Assembly: GCA_002734065.2 (NCBI GenBank)
Contig: NVXU02000006.1
Span: forward strand, 1-43,874
Length of the DNA stretch: 43,874 nucleotides
Direction of reading: 5' to 3'
Source of the DNA: Fluviicola sp.
GTDB taxonomy: Bacteria > Bacteroidota > Bacteroidia > Flavobacteriales_D > Crocinitomicaceae
The notes beneath the pieces were generated by a model. The model saw only the letters and a program-made list of their open reading frames with translations. It searched no databases and had not been told where the DNA came from. Position 1 is the stretch's first letter. The number at the start of each line of letters is the position of its first letter. Positions 32,808 through 39,321 of this stretch are shown piece after piece. The position numbers and the translations under genes were made by a program.

Positions 32808-34043
32808 ATGCAAAGAAAACTGAAAAATCAGATATACACAGGGGCGAATTCTCGACAAAGTCTTTATGACCTAACAATTCCAGAAAACTGGAATAAGAAA
32901 CTCATCGTTTTTATTCATGGATACATGGGATACAAAGATTGGGGATGTTGGAATTTGGTCTCGGATTTCTTTGCCAATGAGAATTTTGGTTTTTTAAAAT
33001 ACAACGCCAGTCACAACGGAGGAACGATTGAAAACCCCATTGATTTTGATGATTTAGATGCGTTTAGTGAGAATAACTACTCCAAAGAAATTGAAGATTT
33101 TGAAGCGATTCTAAAAGTTGTGGAGAGTGAATTCGAAAACCAACCTGAAATCTATATTATCGGTCATTCCAGAGGTGGTGGCATTGCTTTGTTACAATCT
33201 CAGAATGACGTAGTGGCAAGAATCGTAAGTTGGGCGGGAATTGCATCCATCGCGACTCGTTTTCCTTCTGGAGAACAACTAGAAGCATGGAAAAAGAACG
33301 GTTATTACATCCGTGAGAATGGTAGAACGAAGCAACAAATGCCGCACAGTTATTCTCAATACGAAGACTTTCTTACCAATAAAAACAGATTGGATATTGA
33401 AAAGTATTGTCGAAATTCAATGAAACCAACCTTGGTTATTCATGGAGACGAGGATCAGTCTGTAAACATCGAAGAAGGAGAGCAAATTGCCTCTTGGTTA
33501 AAATCACAGCTCATCCCGATTACTGGAGCACAACACACTTTCAGCGCGTCGCAACCGTGGAGTAAGGATGTTCTCCCTCAAGAATTAGAGGTTGTTTGCA
33601 AGTTGACTTTACAGTTTTTTAACCTCGACTTTTCATCAAAAAACGATTTAAAAGCTGAAAAAATGAGCATGATGGCAGAGTTAGTCAAACTTGCCCGAGC
33701 TGACAAAGAAGTTCGGACGGAAGAAATTCAGTTTTTGACTGCTATTGCACTTGATCTTGGTATTTCTGACACTGATTTCAAGAGAATTGTGAACGAACAC
33801 ATCGATTTTGTGGTGCCTCATGATGATGCGAGTAGAATTTTGCAATTTCAGCGCTTGGTATTGTTGCTGTTCGTAGATTTTGAAGTCAGCGATAAAGAAG
33901 TAATTGCACTAAAAACAGTAGGCATGAATTTGGGGTTATCTCCCGATGCAGTTGATGGGGTTTTGGAGAAAATGAAGGAGAATGGAGGGAAAGCGTTGAG
34001 TATGGAGGAGTTGAAAGGGTTATTTGGAGCGGGATTGAATTAA
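32808..34043 (+). CDS. Alpha/beta hydrolase fused to a TerB-like domain
   Basis: A 411-residue cytoplasmic protein. Residues 1-270 are an alpha/beta hydrolase with oxyanion strand KLIVFIHGYMG, nucleophile elbow IIGHSRGGGIALL (Ser121), a likely acid in VIHGDEDQSV (Asp214 or 216) and the histidine in GAQHTFS (His243), so the triad is intact. Residues about 285-411 are a helical TerB-like domain (MMAELVKLARADKEVRTEEIQF divided by motif: ADKEVRTEE, DFEVSDKEV), with the two acidic D-x-E/D-V-x-x-x-E repeats that TerB uses for metal binding. TerB domains are known from tellurite-resistance and stress systems. The combination suggests a hydrolase controlled by metal or membrane stress. No ter genes are nearby. 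Monocistronic. Confidence 0.85.
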   Translation: MQRKLKNQIYTGANSRQSLYDLTIPENWNKKLIVFIHGYMGYKDWGCWNLVSDFFANENFGFLKYNASHNGGTIENPIDFDDLDAFSENNYSKEIEDFEAILKVVESEFENQPEIYIIGHSRGGGIALLQSQNDVVARIVSWAGIASIATRFPSGEQLEAWKKNGYYIRENGRTKQQMPHSYSQYEDFLTNKNRLDIEKYCRNSMKPTLVIHGDEDQSVNIEEGEQIASWLKSQLIPITGAQHTFSASQPWSKDVLPQELEVVCKLTLQFFNLDFSSKNDLKAEKMSMMAELVKLARADKEVRTEEIQFLTAIALDLGISDTDFKRIVNEHIDFVVPHDDASRILQFQRLVLLLFVDFEVSDKEVIALKTVGMNLGLSPDAVDGVLEKMKENGGKALSMEELKGLFGAGLN

Positions 34044-34049
34044 AGGGGG

Positions 34050-34122
34050 ATTCGCTCGTTCCTCGCTGTTTGAGCATTCGATTCGCTATGCTGTTCGAGT
34101 ATTCGACTTACGTTGTTTGGAG
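34050..34122. repeat. Degenerate 25-bp tandem repeat after the hydrolase gene
   Basis: Three imperfect units, each beginning ATTCG and ending near TGTTYGAG, at 34050-34075, 34076-34100 and 34101-34122. Non-coding. Confidence 0.45.
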
Positions 34123-34145
34123 GTAATTGTTGTTAGAATGATTAC

Positions 34146-34193
34146 TTTACTTTTTTTCATTGATAAAAAAAGTAAACAAAAAAATCTAGCGCT
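34146..34193. repeat. Dispersed repeat family 2, copy C (12-bp hairpin plus ATCTAGCGCT)
   Basis: A perfect 12-base stem (TTTACTTTTTTT at 34146-34157 and its complement at 34165-34176, loop CATTGAT) followed by CAAAAAAATCTAGCGCT, the same order as at 32532-32577. Lies between two convergent genes, where it may also end transcription. The rest of 34194-34343 shows no gene. Confidence 0.65.
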
Positions 34194-34343
34194 ACACAAA
34201 AAACATCACCTTTCTAGGTCTCTTCCCTTGAATTAAAAGAACTCGTCGTACCTCCTCAAACAGCTTTTAATTCTTAACGGAAATTCAACCTGAATGGTGC
34301 CGTTATTTTTTATGATGCGCATGGTAAACACAATTAATTGCCA

Positions 34344-34742
34344 TCAAAGAAAACGCTTTACATTCTCACCATTAGGCACAAAGCAATACCCTTTCGATAT
34401 TCGATGTCGCCTTTTTGCAAAGAAGCTATAGACAAAATCTCTAATGAATTCAGGAATGACAATCATTGTTCCCAACCAAGACTGAGGAAAAGAAAAATAC
34501 TTGCTTACTTTAATTGCTGCGGTTGATTTTTCAAAAAGTTCTTCATTCTCCAAAAAATAGAAGGTGCTTAAATCTGGTGCTTGCCAATTGCTTTCTTCGA
34601 ATAATTTTTGGGTGAATTCTGACTGAATAGAAGCAAATAAAATAGACTTTGACTTGTCATTTTTTAACACAAAAGCAACAGAACGATTGCAAAAACCGCA
34701 TTCTCCATCGTAAAAAACAATTTTTGCTTCTGTGATATCCAT
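34344..34742 (-). CDS. DCC-family thiol-disulfide oxidoreductase-like protein
   Basis: A 132-residue protein with the diagnostic N-terminal motif IVFYDGECGFCNRSVAFVLKNDKS, the D-x-x-C-x-x-C signature of the DCC (YuxK) family, then ILFASIQSEFTQKLFEES and DLSTFYFLENEELFEKSTAAIKVSKYF. Members have a thioredoxin-like fold and are thought to be redox proteins, but the substrate is not established. Located between convergent and divergent neighbours (tail to tail with the hydrolase/TerB gene, head to head with the 3-hydroxyacyl-CoA dehydrogenase gene). No sign of truncation. Confidence 0.9.
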   Translation of the reverse strand: MDITEAKIVFYDGECGFCNRSVAFVLKNDKSKSILFASIQSEFTQKLFEESNWQAPDLSTFYFLENEELFEKSTAAIKVSKYFSFPQSWLGTMIVIPEFIRDFVYSFFAKRRHRISKGYCFVPNGENVKRFL

Positions 34743-34820
34743 TGCCTCAAAAATACAGAAATGAATCGATTAATTTTCATAAAATTATTAACTTTACGGT
34801 TCAATTATAAATGAAAAAAA

Positions 34821-35711
34821 ATGAAAAACGTAGCAGTTATTGGAGCAGGAACAATGGGGAATGGTATCGCACACACATTCGCTCAGTTTGGATATAAAGT
34901 ATCATTGATTGACATTGCGCAAGCATCTTTAGACAAAGGAATTGCAACAATCACAAAGAATTTGGATCGCCAAGTTGCCAAAGAAAAGATTTCTGAAGCA
35001 GACAAGAATGCTACGTTGGCGAATATTACAACATTTACAGACACAAAAGAAGGTGTTCAAGGGGTAGATCTTGTTGTGGAAGCAGCAACAGAAAACATCG
35101 ATTTAAAATTGAAGATCTTTAAAAACCTGGATGAAATCACTGATAGTAATGTCATTTTAGCAACCAATACTTCTTCTATTTCCATCACAAAAATAGCTGC
35201 TGTAACTTCTCGTCCTGATAAGGTTATCGGAATGCACTTTATGAACCCTGTGCCGATTATGAAGTTGATTGAAATCATTCGTGGTTATTCTACTTCTGAC
35301 GAAGTAACTGACTTAATCATGGAAACTTCTAAGAAATTAAACAAGGTTCCTGTAGAAGTGAATGATTACCCAGGATTTGTTGCCAATAGAATTTTGATGC
35401 CAATGATTAACGAGGCAATCATTACCTTGAACGAAGGTGTTGCGGGTGTTGAAGAAATTGACACCGTGATGAAACTGGGAATGGCACACCCAATGGGTCC
35501 TTTGCAACTCGCTGATTTTATTGGTCTGGATGTTTGTTTGGCAATTATGAATGTCTTGCACGAAGGTTTAGGAAATGATAAATATGCTCCATGTCCACTG
35601 TTAGTGAATATGGTGATGGCTGGGAAACTAGGTGTAAAATCTAAAGAAGGTTTTTATTCTTGGGGACACGGCACGAAGGATTTGATTGTTGCTGATAATT
35701 TTGTGAAGTAG
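34821..35711 (+). CDS. 3-hydroxybutyryl-CoA dehydrogenase (3-hydroxyacyl-CoA dehydrogenase)
   Basis: A 296-residue NAD-dependent dehydrogenase that interconverts 3-hydroxybutyryl-CoA and acetoacetyl-CoA. It has the Rossmann start VAVIGAGTMGNGIAHTFAQFGY, VVEAATENIDLKLKIF with the catalytic-site glutamate, NTSSISITKIA, the active histidine in VIGMHFMNPVPIMKLIEII, and VPVEVNDYPGFVANRILMPM; the C-terminal dimer domain includes GMAHPMGPLQLADFIGLD. Length is that of the short single-domain enzymes, not the FadB-type fusion. It acts in butyrate-type or fatty-acid metabolism; with the acyl-CoA synthetase and biotin carboxylase it belongs to lipid metabolism but is not in an operon with them. A strong palindrome follows the gene. 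Confidence 0.95.
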   Translation: MKNVAVIGAGTMGNGIAHTFAQFGYKVSLIDIAQASLDKGIATITKNLDRQVAKEKISEADKNATLANITTFTDTKEGVQGVDLVVEAATENIDLKLKIFKNLDEITDSNVILATNTSSISITKIAAVTSRPDKVIGMHFMNPVPIMKLIEIIRGYSTSDEVTDLIMETSKKLNKVPVEVNDYPGFVANRILMPMINEAIITLNEGVAGVEEIDTVMKLGMAHPMGPLQLADFIGLDVCLAIMNVLHEGLGNDKYAPCPLLVNMVMAGKLGVKSKEGFYSWGHGTKDLIVADNFVK

Positions 35712-35748
35712 CCTTCGAGAACCTCAGGCTACGTTCGAGAACGATATC

Positions 35749-35782
35749 AAAGTAGGGGCTGGTCGCGACCAGCCCCTACTTT
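35749..35782. terminator. 34-bp perfect palindrome, probable bidirectional terminator
   Basis: AGTAGGGGCTGGTCGCGACC and its complement form a perfect inverted repeat (35749-35782) with no loop, ending in T runs on both strands. It lies between the convergent dehydrogenase and menB stops, so it can end transcription from both sides. The GTAGGGGC...GCCCCTAC core also recurs as a dispersed palindrome in unrelated bacteria. Confidence 0.8.
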
Positions 35783-35788
35783 TTTATA

Positions 35789-36631
35789 TCAAGGAAACTT
35801 CGGAAATTTCGAAAAATCCCTTTTTCTTTTCTCCAAAAACGCATTTCTCCCCTCCTCTGCTTCGTCTGTCATGTAAGCCAAACGAGTTGCTTCGCCTGCA
35901 AAAACTTGCTGACCGACTAAACCGTCGTCTATTAAATTAAATGAAAATTTTAACATTTTTATTGCCGTTGGACTTTTTGTGAGAATTTCTTGTGCCCAAT
36001 CGTAAGCTTCTTGTTCTAATTCATCGTGAGGAACTGCCTTGTTAATCATTCCCATTTCGAAAGCTTCTTGCGCAGAATAATTCATTCCTAAGAAGAAAAT
36101 TTCTCTTGCGCGTTTCTGCCCAACTTGTCTTGCCAAGTATGCCGAACCGAATCCACCATCGAAACTAGCAACATCTGCGTCAGTTTGTTTGAAGATTGCA
36201 TGTTCTTTCGATGCTAAAGTCAAATCGCAGACAACGTGCAAAGAATGACCTCCGCCAACTGCCCAACCCGGCACAACGGCAATGACCACCTTGTTCATGA
36301 ATCTAATTTTTCGTTGCACATCGAGAATGTTAAAACGATTCAAGCCATCTTCTCCACGATAACCTCGTTTGTCTCTCACTCGCTGGTCTCCACCCGAGCA
36401 AAACGACCAAATTCCATCTTTTTCTGAAGGACCTTCTGCAGAAAGTAAAATCACTCCAATATCTTGCGCATAATGAGCAATATTCAGCGCATCCTCTAAT
36501 TCATCGACTGTTTTTGGACGAAAAGCATTGCGCACTTCTGGACGATTGAATGCAATTCTTGCTACTCCATCACATTTTTTAAAAGTGATGTCCTCGTATT
36601 CTTTGACTGTTGACCAATTGATTGCGCTCAT
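35789..36631 (-). CDS. menB: 1,4-dihydroxy-2-naphthoyl-CoA synthase
   Basis: A 280-residue crotonase-fold enzyme that cyclises o-succinylbenzoyl-CoA in menaquinone synthesis. Diagnostic segments: VARIAFNRPEVRNAFRPKTVDEL, FCSGGDQRVRDKRGY (the MenB-specific GGDQ), VVPGWAVGGGHSLHVVCDLTLAS, QTDADVASFDGGFGSAYLARQVG with the catalytic Asp/Ser/Tyr region, and FAGEATRLAYMTDEAEEGRNAFLEKRKRDFSKFP at the C-terminus split here by family motif. It is the full family length. No other men gene lies in the window. Start ATG 36631 gives MSAINWSTVKEYEDI, typical. Confidence 0.97.
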   Translation of the reverse strand: MSAINWSTVKEYEDITFKKCDGVARIAFNRPEVRNAFRPKTVDELEDALNIAHYAQDIGVILLSAEGPSEKDGIWSFCSGGDQRVRDKRGYRGEDGLNRFNILDVQRKIRFMNKVVIAVVPGWAVGGGHSLHVVCDLTLASKEHAIFKQTDADVASFDGGFGSAYLARQVGQKRAREIFFLGMNYSAQEAFEMGMINKAVPHDELEQEAYDWAQEILTKSPTAIKMLKFSFNLIDDGLVGQQVFAGEATRLAYMTDEAEEGRNAFLEKRKRDFSKFPKFP

Positions 36632-36727
36632 AGAATGATTTTTTTGTAAAAATAAGCTTAGTTTCTATATTGCTACAATAAAGCGCAATATTTTATGTTC
36701 TGTAAAGTACAAATTTAAACTATTGCT

Positions 36728-36735
36728 TACCTTTG
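36728..36735 (+). promoter_or_regulatory. Possible -7 box of the AAC(3)-family gene
   Basis: TACCTTTG at 36728-36735 matches TAnnTTTG and lies 18 bases upstream of the ATG at 36754. A clear -33 TTTG at the proper distance is not present, so this is tentative. Confidence 0.35.
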
Positions 36736-36753
36736 TTGCACTATAATTGATCA

Positions 36754-37653
36754 ATGAATTTTAAAAATTTTATCCGTTCCATTACTCCAAATTTCTTATT
36801 AGAAATAAATCGTGGGCGTAAAAAAAAACAGGTCAACAATAATTTGCAAGCGCAAAAAGAGAAAGGAATTGTATTTTCAGAAGAAGATATCATCAAGGAT
36901 TTGAAGAATTGTGGAATTTCAACAGGAGACACTGTATTAATTCACTCAAGCATGAGTAAAATTGGTTTTTTGAAGGATGGACCTTCTACTTTTGTAAACG
37001 CAGTGATTCATTTAATCCGAGAAAATGGAAATGTACTGATGCCAACCTCTCCCAATGCTAAATTGCAATTGGATTACATCCGAGAAAACTCTGTTTTTGA
37101 CGTTCAGAATTCTCCATCCAAATTAGGCGCGATTAGTGAATTTTTTAGGACGTTAAAAGGTGTGAAACGCAGTCTAAACGCAACCGAACCTGTCAGTGCT
37201 TTAGGCAAGAATGCAGACTACTTAACAGAAGGTCATTTTGGTACCATCACTCCTTATGATTCTAATTCTCCCTTTGCAAGAATAACAGAGTTCAACGGGA
37301 AAATATTGTACATCGGCGTGACACTTGACAATGCGGGCACCAACTTGCACACGCTTGAAGATGCCATTGATGTTGGGCTACCGATTTACCATTCAGAATT
37401 ATTTGAGGTAGAAATCAAAGACGAAAATGGAAAAAAGCATTCTGTAAAAACGAAGGTTCACAATCTAGAATGGTCGAAAAAAAGAAGGTGCGATGAACTA
37501 TTACCACTCTTTAAAAAGCGAGGAGTTTATACAGAATCTTCCATAGGAAATGCCAAAACATTGATTTTTGATGCCAATAAAATGCTGGAAGTTATGAAAG
37601 ATGAATTTCAGTCAAATAAAGTAACGATGTATCACCCTAACGGTAAGAGTTAA
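36754..37653 (+). CDS. AAC(3)-family acyl/acetyltransferase
   Basis: A 299-residue protein of the aminoglycoside N3-acetyltransferase fold: GDTVLIHSSMSKIGFLKDGP, NVLMPTSPNAKLQLDY, FDVQNSPSKLGAISEFFRTLKGVKRSLNATEPVSALGKNA, and KILYIGVTLDNAGTNLHTLEDAID with the family histidine and glutamate. True resistance enzymes carry the same core, but chromosomal Bacteroidota members are commonly placed in polysaccharide or secondary-metabolite loci, and this one is 35 bases upstream of a FabG-like reductase. I therefore read it as an acyltransferase of unknown substrate rather than a drug-resistance gene. Residues 1-35 are basic and may contact the membrane or acyl carrier protein. Confidence 0.87.
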   Translation: MNFKNFIRSITPNFLLEINRGRKKKQVNNNLQAQKEKGIVFSEEDIIKDLKNCGISTGDTVLIHSSMSKIGFLKDGPSTFVNAVIHLIRENGNVLMPTSPNAKLQLDYIRENSVFDVQNSPSKLGAISEFFRTLKGVKRSLNATEPVSALGKNADYLTEGHFGTITPYDSNSPFARITEFNGKILYIGVTLDNAGTNLHTLEDAIDVGLPIYHSELFEVEIKDENGKKHSVKTKVHNLEWSKKRRCDELLPLFKKRGVYTESSIGNAKTLIFDANKMLEVMKDEFQSNKVTMYHPNGKS

Positions 37654-37688
37654 TTCAAAAAGATTAATTTAGCGAAGAATTACGAGAC

Positions 37689-38414
37689 ATGGAGAAAAAG
37701 AACGTTTTAATAATAGGTGCATCTGGCGGATTGGGAATCAACATTGCAGCCTTTTTCCACAACAAGGGATTCAACTTGGCTTTGCATTGCAACGGCAACT
37801 TGGAAACCTTAGCTTCAAATTTTGAAGAGAGCGCAAGCATCAAATTCTTTCAAGCAAACATTCTTTCGGAAGAAGAAATCAGTAGAATGGTCTCAGAAGT
37901 TGAAAAAAGCGTTGGTAAAATTGATATTCTAATCAATGCCGCCGGAATTTCAAGCTCATCTGTTACTTGGAAAACGTCTTTTGAAGAATGGAACGAAACC
38001 TTAGGAATCAACCTAACAGGTCCTTTTTTATGTATCAAACACGTTCTGCCAATCATGCGAGAGAATAATTTCGGTAGAATCGTTAATATTTCATCTGTCG
38101 TTGCACAAAGTGGCGTTGTTGGGACAGCTGCTTATTCTGCATCAAAAGCAGGACTGATTGGAATGGTTAAAACGATAGCAAAAGAAGTTGCCAACAAGAA
38201 TATCACTGTCAATAACATTGCGTTGGGGTATTTTAACGCAGGCATGATTAATAATGTTCCAGAAGATTTACAAGAAACAATTAAGGCGAGCATTCCTAAA
38301 AAGGAGTTCGGAGAAATGGAAGAATTAACGAATTGCTTGGAATATTTGACAAGCGATGACGCGGGTTATTTGACTGGACAGACGATTAATTTGAATGGGG
38401 GGATGTATTCTTAA
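37689..38414 (+). CDS. FabG-like short-chain dehydrogenase/reductase
   Basis: A 241-residue classical SDR: nucleotide site NVLIIGASGGLGINIAAFF, LINAAGISSSS, active-site serine in GRIVNISSVVAQSG, catalytic Tyr-Lys in AYSASKAGLIGMVKTIAKEVANKNITVNNIALGYF and the C-terminal SDDAGYLTGQTINLNGGM, which is the 3-oxoacyl-ACP reductase (FabG) end. It probably reduces a beta-keto group of an acyl chain on ACP or CoA. Sitting 35 bases after the AAC(3)-family gene on the same strand, it likely shares its transcript and substrate. Housekeeping FabG is usually near acpP and fabF, which are absent, so this is probably a paralogue. Confidence 0.88.
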   Translation: MEKKNVLIIGASGGLGINIAAFFHNKGFNLALHCNGNLETLASNFEESASIKFFQANILSEEEISRMVSEVEKSVGKIDILINAAGISSSSVTWKTSFEEWNETLGINLTGPFLCIKHVLPIMRENNFGRIVNISSVVAQSGVVGTAAYSASKAGLIGMVKTIAKEVANKNITVNNIALGYFNAGMINNVPEDLQETIKASIPKKEFGEMEELTNCLEYLTSDDAGYLTGQTINLNGGMYS

Positions 38415-38559
38415 GTAGGCTCTTGTTAAATTATGAATTAGTTAAGCTGAATATTGTTAGAAGTGGAGCCTGTTAGAATGTGGATTATTAATTTCGTAGT
38501 GTAATATATCCGCAAGCATATCCAATGCTCGAATGCTCCAAAACTCCAACACTCCATTT
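38415..38559. repeat. Dispersed repeat copy 3 (TGTTAGRATTATG family)
   Basis: 38422-38494 has CTTGTTAAATTATGAATTA, GTTAAGCTGAATATTGTTAG and CTGTTAGAATGTGGATTATT, a degenerate head-to-tail pair of the unit found at 11443 and 26524. TGCTCCAAAACTCCAACACT (38534 onward) matches, in reverse, the word run at 26478-26513. Lies between convergent genes. Confidence 0.55.
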
Positions 38560-39321
38560 TCATTGCGCTACAAACGTATAAGTTATCCTCCCTTCCTGCG
38601 ATTTCGCTTTTGCATAATCAAACCTCGACATTTTTGCATATTTAACGGCTTGTTTAATCATGCAAGAACTTGCTCCACGACTTTGATTGGCGTCGTAAGT
38701 GGCAGAAATCACGTTGCCGTTCTGATTCACTTTAATCATTACTGTAACGACACCCGAAGCACCATAGCCACAGGTGTAACCTGGATTTCTAACGAACCAG
38801 TTATTCTTCTTATGAGCGTTGCGATTGCTTAAAACCCAGTCTACCATTACGTTTCCTGCATAGGACTGATTTCCGGTTTCTTGCTTAACTCCATCGTTTT
38901 TTGGTTGTTGCTTCGCTTCATTCAGCTTGCGTTGTGCCATTTCATCACGAATTTCAGTACGGGTTTTCTCACCGCCTGCGTCCTCGTACATTTGTTGCTC
39001 TAACTTTCGATATTCTTCCGCAACAGATTCATCAGAAGCGTTTTGGTAATATTCTTCGTAAGACTTTTCACGGGTGTCGTTGACGTCTCTCGCCATATTT
39101 TTGACATCTTGCGTCATGTCATTTGGCAAAAGAATATTTTCTGCCTTCAACATGATTTCATTATCGGGAATTTCGATGTAAGAACCGTCGTAAAAAGGAT
39201 CGTAAGGAATATATTGCGTGTAGGATTGCAACTGCAAATAGATAAAAATGAAGATATACGTTGCCAAGGCTGCAAGCAACCCGAACTTGTATTTGTCCAA
39301 TTTATCTAAAAAATTATTCAC
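38560..39321 (-). CDS. TonB-like protein with membrane anchor and C-terminal domain
   Basis: A 253-residue protein: one membrane helix (about residues 13-32, GLLAALATYIFIFIYLQLQ), a charged coiled region (about 60-145, EEYYQNASDESVAEEYRKL), then a TonB/AgmX-like C-terminal domain (GYGASGVVTVMIKVNQNGNV, SRGASSCMIKQAVKYAKMSRF, EGRITYTFVAQ). Two cysteines in the last domain could form a disulfide. The start is GTG at 39321 and overlaps the WG-repeat gene stop by eight bases (GTGAATAA), so translation is coupled. The layout (inner-membrane helix, spacer, periplasmic TonB-like domain) fits an energy-transducer-like or envelope-spanning role; ExbB/ExbD are not nearby. Confidence 0.8.
   Translation of the reverse strand: MNNFLDKLDKYKFGLLAALATYIFIFIYLQLQSYTQYIPYDPFYDGSYIEIPDNEIMLKAENILLPNDMTQDVKNMARDVNDTREKSYEEYYQNASDESVAEEYRKLEQQMYEDAGGEKTRTEIRDEMAQRKLNEAKQQPKNDGVKQETGNQSYAGNVMVDWVLSNRNAHKKNNWFVRNPGYTCGYGASGVVTVMIKVNQNGNVISATYDANQSRGASSCMIKQAVKYAKMSRFDYAKAKSQEGRITYTFVAQ

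Noticed and set aside
36754-37653. Aminoglycoside resistance gene
   Set aside because: The fold is AAC(3), but the chromosomal setting next to a FabG-like gene and absence of mobile elements do not support an acquired resistance determinant.
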